In this document: positions 35,701 through 47,018 of the stretch, piece by piece | How the letters are laid out: each line of letters begins with the position of its first letter | How positions within the stretch are numbered: position 1 is the stretch's first letter | DNA from: Trebouxia sp. TZW2008 | Lineage: Eukaryota > Chlorophyta > Trebouxiophyceae > Trebouxiales > Trebouxiaceae | NCBI GenBank assembly: GCA_002118135.1 | Contig: BDIU01000300.1 | Span: 51,094-115,093, forward strand | DNA length: 64,000 nt | Direction: 5' to 3' | The notes under the pieces: model-generated | What the model was told of the DNA's origin: nothing | Database searches by the model: none | What the model saw: the letters and a program-made list of their open reading frames with translations, nothing else | Made by a program: the position numbers and the translations under genes

Positions 35701-38164
35701 GAATGGTTTCAAAGCGTTCATACTTTGGGTGGATAATGAGATGAAGCAGCAATGTCAGGCTGACAAGAGAGCTCAGCTGCACTATTTCCTGCAGAAGGTC
35801 AAGGTGAGACAGCACTCTTGATGCCTTTCATGCATCTTGCAATCTGCTGCCAATGCCAAAAAGAAAAGAAAAGTCCACGGCGCTAGGTGTCATAACAGAA
35901 GCCTCTGTTCATAGAGGCAGCCCCGATTTTGCAGAGGCAACCAGCCAATGCAACAGCATGGCCAACTGGTGTGCTATTTGGCTGCCAGCAGGTCATCTAA
36001 ATCAAGCTATGTATAGTCTGACAAGCGAGCACTCTGACTTCTTTCTTGAATCTTGTGATCTGCTGCCGAGGCAACAGCATAGCCATTTTGATTTGCTGTA
36101 CGGCTGGCAGCAAGTCATCTGCATCGAGCTATGTACAGTAAAGTCTCTTGGTAAGAACATTCGATATAAAGACAATCTTGATGTAAGGACAATGCCATTG
36201 CTAACCAATCATGGCATCCTGACTGCAGTAGTCCCTCTAAGTAAGAACAATCTGATGCAAGGACATTTTTTTTGGTAACCAAAGCAATCGTTACAAAGAG
36301 AGTTCACTGTATAGTGTTTCTCAAACGATCAGTCTGCTCCTGTCACGAATCTTGCTGATCTGCTGCAAATGCTACAATACAGCCATTTGGACGTGCTGTA
36401 TGGCTGCTGGCAGGCTATGCTCTATGCAGCTGTCAGCTATGTACAGTGTCACAAGTTCTGTCACATGCTTTCATTAGGCGTCCATATCGCGACGCTCAAG
36501 ACAAGCCTGCCTGGCAAAATAGGACTTGTGCCACACATACCTAGCAGTATATGCTGGAACATGTGATCGTTATTATTATTATTATTACAAGTGAGCAGTC
36601 TGGCTTGCATCCACCCCTGCTGCACAGCTGCAACCGTAGCATGACTTTAAAAGAGACTTTACCCTGACTATGTCAGATTTCCAGCCTCGCGTTCTCACGG
36701 CCTCTGCCCTGTGAATGTCCTTGTTGGCTCAAAAAGTATGGATTTCACTGTCCATTTCCTGTCTTCCCTTTTGTTTTCTCCCTCAGCATTATGAACAAGC
36801 TGTCTGACTTTCAGCTAAACAACCCATGTCTGCTGACCCATGCAGGATTATGTGAGCACCGCCGATCTGTGTTGAGCGAGAACCCTATCCATGTGTGTGT
36901 GCAGGGCAGTTCTTGTGAGCACTGCAGCATGGTCTTGAGCATTCTGTCTGTTTGTGGGTGCAGGGGATGGATGTGAAGGCTCCTGGCCTGTTGAAGCAGC
37001 TACTACAGCTGATAGGCAATGACATTGTGCAGCTGTGGAATAGTCAGTGTCGACAGCTCCACAACCAGGTCAGCAGCAACTTCTCTTGTGTGCAACGAAG
37101 CAAACGAGGGCCAAGCGCTGATTCTGCAACTGCTATCGGCTCGTTAATTTGTGTGTGATGGTTCACATGCCTGCTAGTGAGGTTCAAGAACCCCGCTAGG
37201 TGTGTGCAGCATCAGTGAATTGCCTACAAAAGCAGTGAGCTGATTTGGTGTGACAAGGGCACAAAAGTGACAACTTGCATGGCATGATGCGCTCGCAGAA
37301 TGCAGCTGCCAGAACGTGACTGAATTACATGGAAAAACATGTTCACAAGCTGATTGTGCAAGACAGCATTGTCAGCCCTTTTGCTTGTTGCAGAATGGTA
37401 GGTACCCCTCAGCCGCTCAACAGCAGCAGCAGCAGCCGCAACAGCAGCAGGGGCAGCAGCAGCAGCAGGGGCTACAACAGCAGCCGCAACAGCAGCAGGG
37501 GCAGCAGCAGCAGCAGGGGCTACAACAGCAGCCGCAACAGCAGCAGGGGCAGCAGCAGCAGCAGGGGCGACAGCAGCTGCAGCAGCAATATGGGCAACAG
37601 CAAAAGCTTGTTTCCTTGCCAAACCAGGCTAGAGACTCAGGCCTGCCATTCATTGTCAGCACTCCCAGCATTTATGCATCACAGGCACTGTCAACCAGGC
37701 AGCAACAAAGCATATGGGCCAGAAGCGTGTCACCATCTCCAGGTCCAATGCTACCTGGTGCCCATGTGATCTCAGGCAACAGTCCTGTCAACTGTGGCAA
37801 TGCGTCCTCAAGCATGCCTCACAACCGATCTCAGCAGATGTCTTGTCCACCCAATAGGTGGACAGGCGATGCATCAGTCATGATCGGGTCATACATGCAA
37901 CCCATAGACAGTAAGGGGCTGATGCAGCAAGCGTCTGACATGTTGACTGCTACCAGTCATGTCCTACAAGACTTGTCCCAACATCTTGTGCACAAAGACG
38001 CAAGGCAGGTGTTGTCACATGGTGCTTGTGATGAGTCATTGGATGCAGACAGAAGTCCTGGGAATGTGGAGATTGTTGACGTGACAGAATCTGTAGATGG
38101 CGGCAGTCCTGAGCCTGACATGTCGTTACCGTTTCCAGTGGTCACTTTGCCTTTTGCAGTTTAG
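26754..38164 (+). CDS. Large chromatin protein: PHD finger, ARID, Agenet-type modules, poly-Gln
   Basis: The first exon, 26754-26865, carries most of a PHD finger (C-x2-C-x8-C-x2-C-x4-H-x2-C, from VCGAC to HAEC). The exon for the final W-x-C-x2-C was not found. Downstream exons fit in phase: 27967-28878, 29557-29676, 30126-30226, 30550-30674, 31210-31451, 32045-32308, 32711-32928, 33559-33851, 34227-35803, 36964-37068 and 37394-38164 (1575 aa). An ARID fold spans two exons (EGFLRALTQFWQEQGT ... VMAIGGHTK, then TFKSAYEKMLLPFEE). Agenet-like modules follow (LVEYRSREAYLIGGWFRAKI; KGDRVE with GFWQNAWWVSTVQEI), then Gln-rich tracts at 34600-35350 and 37410-37590. ARID binds DNA and PHD/Agenet modules read histone tails, so a nuclear chromatin role is likely. 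That the PHD exon belongs to this gene is inference. Confidence 0.75.
27095..27269 (-). mobile_element. TA-flanked MITE, copy 2 (complete, 175 bp)
   Basis: Begins CAGTGACGTGTCTTTGTA after TA and ends GGAGAGGTTACTG before TA. Read in reverse it matches the copies at 36136 and 53836 along its length, with blocks such as TCCTTACATCGAG and CAGTCAGAATGCAGTG. It sits in the intron between the PHD exon and the exon at 27967. Confidence 0.85.
28920..29490 (+). repeat. Donor-side junction echo array of the ARID exon
   Basis: The exon end encoding LFSTYDFWAAVMAIGGHTK|gtatgc (to 28878) is repeated at about 28926, 29044, 29150, 29335 and 29440. The copies read LFSTYDFEAAVMAIGGQSK, FWAAVMAVGGHSK and ASGMPLFSTYDCEAAVMAIG, then shorter remnants. 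Spacing is about 100-190 bp. Several copies keep aaggcatgca or similar after the exon edge. Confidence 0.9.
29900..29965 (+). repeat. Acceptor-side junction echo of the ATRRGETG exon
   Basis: At 29906 an acceptor plus codons for ATRRGETGMRVPPAFGKLP precede the functional exon at 30126 (ATRRGETGVQVPPVTGKLP) by 220 bp. It is a near-perfect copy that stays in frame for over 20 codons, so it could also be used as an alternative exon start. Confidence 0.9.
30298..30330 (+). repeat. CAG trinucleotide run (intronic)
   Basis: About ten consecutive CAG/AGC units in the intron after 30226. It is outside any predicted exon, in contrast to the coding CAG tracts further downstream. Confidence 0.85.
31050..31145 (+). 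repeat. Acceptor-side junction echo of the GRVRDYG exon
   Basis: The acceptor plus codons for GRLHDYGKSTVNRACLALEG precede the functional exon at 31210 (GRVRDYGESPVKRARLALEG) by about 150 bp. Confidence 0.9.
31515..31590 (+). repeat. Donor-side junction echo of the Agenet exon
   Basis: The exon end GGWFRAKILQ|gtgggc (to 31451) is repeated about 85 bp downstream as tggtttcacgataagatact followed by gcaggtgggtg. The donor is retained. Confidence 0.85.
31870..31982 (+). repeat. Acceptor-side junction echo of the VAAGS exon
   Basis: The acceptor plus codons for VAAGSVAEAGGRSLLEYFDLD run here. The functional exon at 32045 reads VAAGSAAEGGRRFLLECLDFD. The copy ends in a GQGQGQ-type stretch and then a stop. 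Confidence 0.9.
33249..33535 (+). repeat. 72-bp tandem repeat in the ARID-gene intron
   Basis: Four copies of a unit reading tttggcttagtcatcacaca, then tgttcattgctgagtccatt, then tcagcatacacagcacaatc, then agcttttttt. Copies are 80-90 percent alike. The array is purely intronic and ends about 25 bp before the exon acceptor at 33558. Confidence 0.9.
35861..35936 (+). repeat. Dispersed 75-bp hairpin repeat, copy 2
   Basis: Reads aaagaaaagtccacggcgct, aggtgtcataacagaagcct and ctgttcatagaggcagcc. The core GCCTCTGTTCATAGAGGC is a perfect 6-bp hairpin with a 6-nt loop. Other copies are at 20345, 38165 and 53088. Confidence 0.8.
36136..36309 (+). mobile_element. TA-flanked MITE, copy 3 (complete, 174 bp)
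   Basis: CAGTAAAGTCTCTTGGTAA at the left and TTACAAAGAGAGTTCACTG at the right form imperfect inverted repeats, with TA directly on both sides. It has the same length and orientation as the copy at 53836. It lies in the intron between 35803 and 36964 of the ARID gene. Confidence 0.9.
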
Positions 38165-38240
38165 CAGAGAAACGAAAGTCTACGCTATTAATGGTCATAA
38201 TGGGAGCCTCTGATTCTAGTGGCAGCCTGGGGTTGAGCAG
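38165..38240 (+). repeat. Dispersed 75-bp hairpin repeat, copy 3
   Basis: Starts immediately after the ARID-gene stop codon: cagagaaacgaaagtctacg, ctattaatggtcataatggg, agcctctgattctagtggca. It is more diverged than the copies at 35861 and 53088. Its location places it in the 3' UTR. Confidence 0.7.
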
Positions 38241-40574
38241 TTGAGCAACCATATGCGTGCCATTAGTCTAGACAGATGCGGATCTTCATCCCTTTGTAGT
38301 ATCCTGGTGTATTCATAGCATGGTAGATGGTTTCTAGGACAAGCTATGTGCGTGGTTATTGTAGACATGTAAAATTCACAAATGCACTTTGGTGACAGAT
38401 TTGTATAGAGTTTTGTCAGTCAACAGGCACGGTATCACGTGTTATTGGCAATGCACATGGCATTGTCAGTGCAGCGATTACTGCTGATGATAAGGTACCC
38501 AGTTTGTGTGCTGCTGTGCATTGCTTGATGATTATTGCACATCATCTAGGAGGGCACTGGACTGATTGCAACGATTACAATTGCTGATGCCTGTGAACGC
38601 ACTGATTGCTGCTAGAGCAACCAAGCGGGTTTCAAGGGAGCATGCCTGCTCAGCAGCTTGCTATAGCCTTGCGCCAATGCCGTTTGCCGGAAGACAGGAT
38701 GGCCAGAAGCCAGAACACGGGTACTGCGACCACCATTCAGCGCGAATAGCAGCAATATTTGCATGAACATGACGCGAGTACAAGCTGTTACCGCTAGCTA
38801 CATGGCATTTTAGTCCTGCTGACGTCAGTCGTCTCCTATTCCCTCAAAAGTGTCGAAAGCTGCAGTAATGCATATGCATGTTTCGTACAGTAGACGTTCG
38901 TGCAGCAGCACTCGTCAAAAGAAGTGTTCATACAATGTGTCATGTTTGTGCCCCCCTCAATTGCAACCTCTTTGATGCAGCATGATGGGTGCTCACTGCG
39001 TTGCGCAACTGACGCAAACACTACAAATTCACTACAAATCGTACCTAGGTTTAAACAGGTTCTGGCTGTTGAAGCAGATAGTAGAAGCCTGCCCTGGGGG
39101 ACGAGGCTTGTGCAGACTGCCAAAAGGCGCACCTTAATGCTCGAACAGTAGCACCAAGATAGGTTGGCGGCAAAGTGTTAGCTCCTTCTGTGGGGGTACT
39201 CCAATGGAACCCGTCGAGGGTAGGTTCCGCCAGACCATACATGATGGTAATATACGAGGTTACAACGATGCCATATCAGATTCCCCATCAGGGGGGCCAG
39301 TGGGAAACGAGCAAGAAGTGCTTTGCGTGCTTGCTCTGACGTCAGTCAGGTCCTGAATTATCAGCTTGATCAATGATCTAATCCTGCAATTGCCATCTAC
39401 ATGAGTAATTTGGTACTGTACCGCAGGAGAAATCGCACGAAGTCTTGACGCGTGGAGGTCATTGAGCAGCCCAGCAGCTACTAATGATGTGATAATGGTG
39501 GTCATCTACGGCGTAATCAGCCGGATTATGACGCTTCTTGCGGGAAAAACCGTAATGACAAATCATGTGCAACTGAGCATAAGCACCCTGTGGCAGCTCT
39601 GTGTAAACCTCCTGTGGCTGCGCTGTACCAGTCGAACGGCGGGTACTGTGATGGCAGCTACGAGGTCTGGTCGTACAAACTGAACAGCAGCGAGACGCTC
39701 GTGAAGTTGCGTTCCTGTTTATCCGTACGTTCGAGGGTCCGAGGGCAGTGACGAGTGTACTTTGTGGGCGCAGCTTCCTGACTCTAGTGAAGCACACTTT
39801 ACCGGTTTCGTTGCGCTCGGAACTGCTGCCGACTTCACAGCTGGTTCAAGGGGACAGTCCGTCCCGCTTGTTGCGGCCAACTGCTATGACGTCAGCTGTG
39901 GTTGGTGTGAGAGGGTAGGTGCCATCCAAGGACGCGGAGGGAGCCAGGCTCGGACAAAGACGTTCGAGCGCATTTTGGGGGGCCAGCAGCAAAGCATCAG
40001 CTTTACCATCAGCTGGAACGCTCGTTTGCGCCATGCTGTGCGCGCTTTCCCACTTACTACAACGTCAGTAGAGTTGGCACTCGTTGACAAAACAGTTCGT
40101 GCACAAAGGAGCAAACCTGCAAGAAGCTGAAGGGACCGTCAAGATTTCGCGCGACGGTGGACCCTTGCACTTCAGGTGAGCGTCTGCTGTGCGGCTCGCA
40201 CTATCCTGCACGCACCATTTTGTTTGGCGCTGACTCGAGCCGCTAGGGGGTCGATAGGGGGACCTCTGCAGGTGTTGCCATCGCCGGCGAGCCAGGCTGT
40301 TATTCACAGCAGCTCAACATGTGACGCGTGCGTTTGAAGCAACAGCTCTGCTAGCCTATACTGTCTTGCGTTGTACACATACGCCGAGCTCTGTGACTGC
40401 CTGCAGACAAGCTTAGGATGTGTTCCACTCGATCTTTGCGTTTTGAGTTTGTTTGGCAGGTTTGCGGTGTCAACCCTTTGTGGGTCCTCTTGCAATCTGC
40501 CCATCTGGCAGCCAATTGTGCACTTTAAAGCAAAGACTTTACACCAAAACCCACAGCCTTTTTTTGTTTGCAGG
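38241..40574. promoter_or_regulatory. Intergenic region with three perfect TGACGTCA palindromes
   Basis: No supported gene is visible. TGACGTCA, the CRE/bZIP palindrome, occurs exactly at 38820-38827, 39337-39344 and 39887-39894, spaced about 517 and 550 bp. The right part (39800-40330) has raised GC and is the likely promoter of the gene at 40575. A cag acceptor directly before the ATG at 40575 implies at least one 5' UTR or upstream coding exon here. Confidence 0.5.
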
Positions 40575-43500
40575 ATGCCAGCCAGCACCACATTTGCAGC
40601 CCCTTATGGACGCGTCATGTCTGGGCGTGGCTTTGCCCCAACAAGTTTTCAGGCGCATGACATCCCAGCTGCTGGACAGATCACCAGGGACTTGCCAGAT
40701 GTCAGCGCCAAGTCCAACGTCAGGAGTCAGATGCAGCAAGCACAGTTCGTCAAGAGTCTGCAGTTGTTGAGGGGCATGCCAATGCAGTCTGCTATGCCAG
40801 GCAAGCACACACAGTTTCTTGTGATTCATGCAGTCTGCCCTTTCAGGCAATCGTACACAGATGCCTTCCTTGTGATTCATGCAGCTTCTGAGTGTGTGAG
40901 TTAAGCGCACAGGCTCAGTTTTGCATCAGCCAGAGATAACCGAGAAGTACTTCACCCAGCAAAGCGTCCACATCTCAAAATACCAGAATACGTCTATGCA
41001 TACGCAACACCTGACCATTGTTGCAGATTCTGCCTGACTGAATTACAGATCCCCCTGCAGGTGTCAGTTTTGCGTCAGACAGAGATGACCCAGAAGTGCA
41101 TCACCCAGTCAAGCGCCCCCGTATCATGTCAGAAAATGGTGGCTCAGCTTCAGATGATCCCTTGTTGTGCATTGTGCGTTTTGCCTGACTGAACTTAAGA
41201 ATGCATTGCAGGTGTCAGCTTTGCATCAGCCAGGGATGACCCAGAAGTGCATCACCCAGCCAAGCGGCCCCGTATCATGCCAGAATACGGCCGCTCAGCT
41301 TCAGACCCGCCTCTGTCTTTTGCAAGGCGCAATGCCAATGCCATGGACATGCCTATTGAGGCACTGAGGCTGGAAGCTATGAGGAGCGGCCGCTTGGCAG
41401 GGCCGGATATTCCACAGCCCTTGCGCTCAGTGCAAAGCAGCCCTTCCAGGTGAGATAAGCGTGAAACAGCAATAGCTGCCGACTTATGATGTGCCAAGTT
41501 GCCTGTGACCATAGCTTGCTGATTTCAGAGCTTGTTGTGTCATTGAACATTGGATAGCCTCTTTGTCATGCCACATGATGTAGGCGCTTTTGAACCCTGC
41601 ATTTGCTGTCAGCAGACCTCTGTTGCTCCTGCGCCTGCTGGGTTGACATCTCTATCATGGCATCAAGCTTCAACTTATTGTCTGCTCACAAAACGCTAGC
41701 ATCAAAATCCCTTGTGCCAACAGCTGGAGCCAACTGTAGATCTGCATGTGTGACTGCAGGACTGACAACCGGCCCTCACCCAACTGCCGCATCTACAGCA
41801 ACGCCTTCAAGGGTTCTAGAGACGGCGCAAATGGTGTTCCCGCCAACTACAGCCGGGCAAAGGTGTGCCACAAGTCTCATCACTTGAACTTTGCGTATGC
41901 ATGTATGCAGCGAAACACAATGTTTTTATACGGTAACACATGTTGAATGGGTTTGCACCTTACATGCTGTTGCCCAATGAGGCTGCATCTGTCTAGATGC
42001 TGTACACAGCATGCTGCACCAATGTATTGACGACCCACAATTTCTGTTAGGTTTGCTAGTCCGCAGCAGGCGTCTACTCCTGACTGCATGATTTGCTTTC
42101 CACTGCGTCATGCTACACGGTGCACTTTGCACATGTCACCCTCTGCCATGTATGTTGACACCGTCAGACAATGCAATCATATGCTGTTTTAGACAGCCAA
42201 GCTGGGTACAGACCTCTCACAATGGTCACTTTAAGAGGCTTGTGCTGCTCACATGACATTTTATAAGTCGGACTGGTCTTAGGCTTGCTGCTGACATGCA
42301 GGCTACACCCATCAATGCTCAGGAGCTGTCAGGAAAGGGCCCAACCTCAAACACTGGAGGTGGCCCAGACTCCACCCCCCACCCTGCTCTGCTCAAACAG
42401 CCGCTGCTAGGCAAGAGGCCCTCCTCAAGCGGCCCGGGGGCTGTGCCAAATGACCTTGTGGCTAGCAGTGCTCAGCAGCAGCAGCCTGATCAGGCTATGC
42501 AGCATGACTCATCCCAGCGCATGAGTCATGAGCCACCGTCAATGGCTGAGGCTGATTTGACAGCTCGCTTGCAACACATGCAGAGCGTTGTCAGGCAAGG
42601 TGGAAACCCTGGCTCTGCTGCAAACCCTAAGGCAGCAACCCATACTCCCCCACCTGAGCCTGTGCCCTCACCCAGAGCCAGCCCAACGCATGAGTCAGCT
42701 TCCACTGCAGACACTGAGATGGATGACAGTGCATCACATGACATGTCACATGGGTCTGCTCAAAGAGTGTCCCACAGCTCAGAAGCGGCAGCAGCAGCTG
42801 CTGACCTAAGCAGCAAACCCCAAACAGCTGAAGGCAGGAACAACTCAGCAACTCTGCCCTCAGCCAATGGCAACTCGGCACTCAGAGAGACCGATGGGCA
42901 CAGTGCTCAGCCCAGCGGTCATTTTGAGAGGGAAAACGGGCATTTTGGGCGGGGAAGTGTCAGTCCGCACAAGAGTGACCAGGCTGGTTTTGATGACAGC
43001 CGTCCTCCTCAAAGAAGCTTTGATAGCGCCCAAACAGGGTCAAGGGCCAGCTATGGGTCCCAGCAGGGTTTCACGGCCAGGGATCACAAACCTGATGCTC
43101 AACAGTATGAGTCAGAGCAGAGGAGTCAGCTGCCTTCCCACAGCACTGGCATCATTCCATCCAGGTCAGTATTGGGTTGCTTGTGCTTTGCTTTGAAAGT
43201 ATGCCTTACTATGAGGTGCTTGTGAGTGCTGCCCATGTTCAGTTTGCACGCACTAGGTAAGCACACATGCAAGAGCTTGCTTGGGAGTAGATGTCAATGT
43301 TTGACGCTTGACATCTGTGCTGTGGTATGCCCTGCAAGTGCTGTATTGATTGTTGCGTGTCATCATTCATTGAGCAAGGCAGCTGACCTGCAACATGCAG
43401 GAGTCAGTTGTCTTGTATCCTCTGACCTCTGTAGAGGATTGGATGGATGATTGCGACCTGTAAGTGTTGATTGCACAACTGTATCTATGGTTTGATAGGT

Positions 43501-46500
43501 CTCCCAATCATGCTGGCATCATTGACATATATACTATGCAACACCTGCAGGAAGCCAGCACCATTGACCAGACCCAACACAGGCACCAATCAGGGCAATG
43601 CTGACCGGCCCTGGTCAAACCTGTCAAGTGCCCTGCAGCCAGCTGCCTCCCAGCCCTCTTCTTCTGCCCAGGAGATGAATGCGTCCATCCAACACCTGAT
43701 GGCAGGCTGCATGAAGAAGAGCAACGGTCACAGGGAGGAGGCCATGCTGCCCATGAGTGATGCCAATGTGCAGCAGCTGCTTGATCAGCTTCACCATCTG
43801 TCTGAAGTAGCAGGTCAGATTCTTCTTGCCGCTCTGCTCTTCTTCTTCTCTCATCTGATTTGTCGCTTCTTTGTCAGCCATTCAGTGACTGCTTCGCCAG
43901 CTTCACCATCTGTTTGAAGATGTGGGTGACTCAGCTTTTGTCTTGGCTCTATCTTCCTGTCCTGCCTGTTCGTCTTCTGCTTGTTTAGCTATGCTGCCCG
44001 TGACTGATGCCAACATGCAGCAGGTGCTTGCACAGCTTCATCTACTGCTGCTTAAATATACTGACAGCTTTCCCTGTTGCGTTGGTATGCATGTTGCACC
44101 AGCTGCAGCTGTCTCTCACGAGCGATCAAAAGCTGTCAAGCTGCCAGCCCCATGGGGCTTGCCGTTGATGTGCCTTTAGCTGATGGACGTGACAGGTTTG
44201 CTGTGTATGGACTTGATGGCATTAACAGCAGCTGCCTGTTGCGCATGCATCACGTCAATTCATCTGCCATGACATAGCTGCAGTTTGCTGTTTCGCATCC
44301 CGAGCACAGTGAGTAGTACCCTTGTGTGCGAATCTTGTAAAAGGCAGTTGAGCTGATTCTTAATTGTGCTGCAGCTGCAGGCAAAAGTGGTCAGAGATCA
44401 GCTGTGCCACAGATGAGCGCTGAAGAGCAACTCTTTGCTCAGCACGCAAATCTTCCTCGGCCAATCCAAGCTCAGCTTCATGTCATGCGAGACAGCTTCA
44501 ACCGAGCTCGGCCTCACATGGGAGATCATTCTCAGCTTCCCGCCCTTTCCTCAGCTGCTGCCACTGCCGCTTTCCCGCCATCAGGCTTCCTGCCTAACAA
44601 TCGTGAGCAGCTCAGGAGCATTTTGGCGCCAAACCAAGGGGCGGGAATGCCTCAGAGTGGTGCGCCAAAGGCTTTCCCGCCTCATGTGCCCCTGCCCATC
44701 AGCTCATCCACCAGATCATCTCTCCCGCCATCAGTTGCCAGCTGGCTTGAGCAAGAGCAGCAACACCGGCGCCAGCTGTCAAACCGCAGTCACATGGGGA
44801 CGAGTCAGCAGGCGGGAATGCCAGCTGGCATGATCCCGCCACCTCACATGAGTCAGGGTCACCACATGGTTCATCATGACTCAGGATATGAGCAAGCACA
44901 CACTTCAAGAGGTAAAGCATGTGCAATGTTTGAGTCATTGGTGTTTTCATTGATTTTCGTTTGCATGACTGCACTTGTGCTCTTCATAGCATACGAAGTT
45001 GTGATGCCTTGCCCTGTGAAAAGCTCATAAGGTCCTGCATTCTGTTAAGTAGAGTTGCACTCAGATGCGCTCTGATTGCATTTCCAGCTGTACTGAGCAT
45101 GTGTTTCTCAATTGATGCAGTGCTTGTGCAGCAAAGCCGCTTCTCTCTTGCTGTTGAGTTTGAGTCAAATGCTAGAATCACTTTGACATACCGCGTACCC
45201 AACAAAAAAAACACAAGGCGCTTTGACCTGGTGTCAGATCAGCTTGAACTTAATCCCAAGCTGACGTGACTGCAGGTTATGGGCAAAGCAGTAGACCCTT
45301 GGACAGTGTGCGCATCACTGGCAACAAGGATTGGTACGACACCTTAGGCAATGGCAACAGCCTCCCCAGCAGAGTTGTGGGTGAGGCTGGGGTTAGAAAC
45401 CCTGCATTACTAAACAGGCCTGTTTTGGCAAGTCATCGAGACCCTCAGCCAGTTTCCCTTCAGCAGGGACTAGGGTTCCCAAGGTCTAGGATTCAGCCGC
45501 CAGCATCAGGCATGCCTCAGGGTTTGGCTGGCAGAGGGTTTGAAAGCTTGAACGGCAGCTTGGCTGCTCAGCGTGCACAGCATGACTCCAGCTTTGCCCC
45601 CAGGACAGCAGGTGGCGGCTTCCCGCCAAATCAGTCATATGGACAGCCACACTCCGAAGGGCCATCAGCATCAGTCCAAGCTTTGGCTGCTATGCTTGGT
45701 AATTCAAATATGTCGCCAGCAGACGTATCTCAGCTGGCTTCAATTGCGGGAAACACACATGCGGGAAATTTGAATCAGCTGATCTCCCAGCTTCAGATGG
45801 CTACACAGCTTGCGCAAAGTCAAGGCGAGCCTCAGGAGCCTCTGGTTGAGACAACTCACCGCGTAGTCATTCCTGCCGCACACCTGAAGGAGGGAAGCCA
45901 TGCTATTGCGCGCGCCAGCCAGGCAGCTCAGCAAGGCGGGAAAACAGGAGCCACTGTGGCAGACGGCGGGAAGATCTCGCTGCAGCAGGCCAGGGCACTA
46001 GCTGCAACAGCCCCAGAGCCTCAGTCTGCCCTTGATGTCGTTGCTGAAGCTGCTGTGGAAGCAGCTGAAGCAAACAATGAAGAGCCTTCTGAACTGCTGA
46101 TGTAAGCACAGCAACTACATTGCGTGTTGAAGCAGTTGAGAATTGCGTCTTTCTCTTGCGCTGGCATTTGCTGCTGCATTGATTTATCGCATTGATTGAT
46201 TGCAATGATTGTCAGTCATGAGCATTACTCAACAGAGACTGTTTACGCTCTCATCTTACATCTCTCTGTCATGAGTTGAGGCTGTTGTGTGCTCAATGCA
46301 GTTGAGTGTCAATCAGTGTGCAGGGCGTTATCCTGAAACCCTGCCCTGCACACCTCTGCATGCAAGTCTACAGTCATGTTGCATGCAATGCATGTCCAAA
46401 TCGCCTTGACAGATCATTTGGCCACATTGCATATACAGTCTGTTTGCACATCACTCTTTTGCTGCACCATATCTGACTTTGGCTTCCTTTGTTTCCAGGT

Positions 46501-47018
46501 TGGCAGCTGAGACGCTAGCAGGCCTAAACAGCATGCAGCCTCGCTCATCTGGGGATCATTACAAATCTGGTGGCATGAGCCTGGATCAGTCAGGCCATGA
46601 GTCGTCACCTGCTGTGCGGAAGCTGAGCAAGCAGCCAGCCGAGCGCAAGCAGAAGATGAAGAAGACCACTGCTGTGCATAAGCCAGCACCGCAGAGACAC
46701 TTGGACAGCAGTGCTGCATCTCCACATTCAGTTGGGGCAGGCAGTGCTTCAATGCACCCAATCCTAGGTTTCAACGTCCCCCATGCAAGGAGGTCTTACC
46801 ATAGGGAGGGCATGGGCAATGGAAAGGCAGCAGATAGTGGGCAGCCCCCTTCAGCTAATGGGCAGAGTTTGCCTATTGGGTCTTCAAGGGGCAGTCCCCC
46901 AAAGAGCAGGCAGCACAAGGCAATTCCCAGCAGTAACGGTCATTCCAAGATGACTGGTCCTCTGCACCGTGTGCCATCAGATAGCAGTATGACTGTGTCT
47001 GCAGATTCAAATGCCTAA
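40575..47018 (+). CDS. Large low-complexity nuclear-type protein, function unknown (1189 aa)
   Basis: Eight exons join in phase: 40575-40800, 41212-41449, 41760-41862, 42302-43164, 43551-43813, 44381-44911, 45276-46101 and 46499-47018. The first intron uses a GC donor (CCAG|gcaagc). The protein is rich in Ser, Gln, Pro, Ala and His. It has basic clusters (HHPAKRPR; KLSKQPAERKQKMKK) and conserved-looking helices (EEAMLPMSDANVQQLLDQLHHL; SVQALAAMLGNSNMSPADVSQLASI). I see no catalytic domain. The composition, and resemblance in style to the neighbouring ARID protein, suggest a nuclear scaffold or transcription cofactor. The start ATG directly follows an acceptor, so a coding exon further upstream is possible. 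Confidence 0.7.
40905..41150 (+). repeat. Acceptor-side junction echoes of exon 2 (two copies)
   Basis: Exon 2 at 41212 begins codons for VSFASARDDPEVHHPAKRPR. Copies start near 40912 (frame broken, ttttgcatcagccagagata) and 41064 (VSFASDRDDPEVHHPVKRPR then IMSENGGSASDD). Spacing is about 150 bp. The 41064 copy is open for over 30 codons. Confidence 0.9.
43985..44060 (+). repeat. Donor-side junction echo of exon 5
   Basis: Codons for AMLPVTDANMQQVLAQLHLL repeat the end of exon 5 (AMLPMSDANVQQLLDQLHHL, ending at 43813) about 245 bp downstream. A further remnant (gccagcttcaccatctgttt) lies near 43895. Confidence 0.9.

Noticed and set aside
34947..37671. Minus-strand Ala-, Leu- or Cys-rich open frames opposite the CAG tracts
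   Set aside because: They are mirror frames of the coding poly-Gln repeats and have no start context or family signal.
39459..39797. Minus-strand open frame of 112 codons in the 38-40 kb gap
   Set aside because: There is no homology signal, no splice-site context, and the composition fits the GC-raised intergenic DNA.
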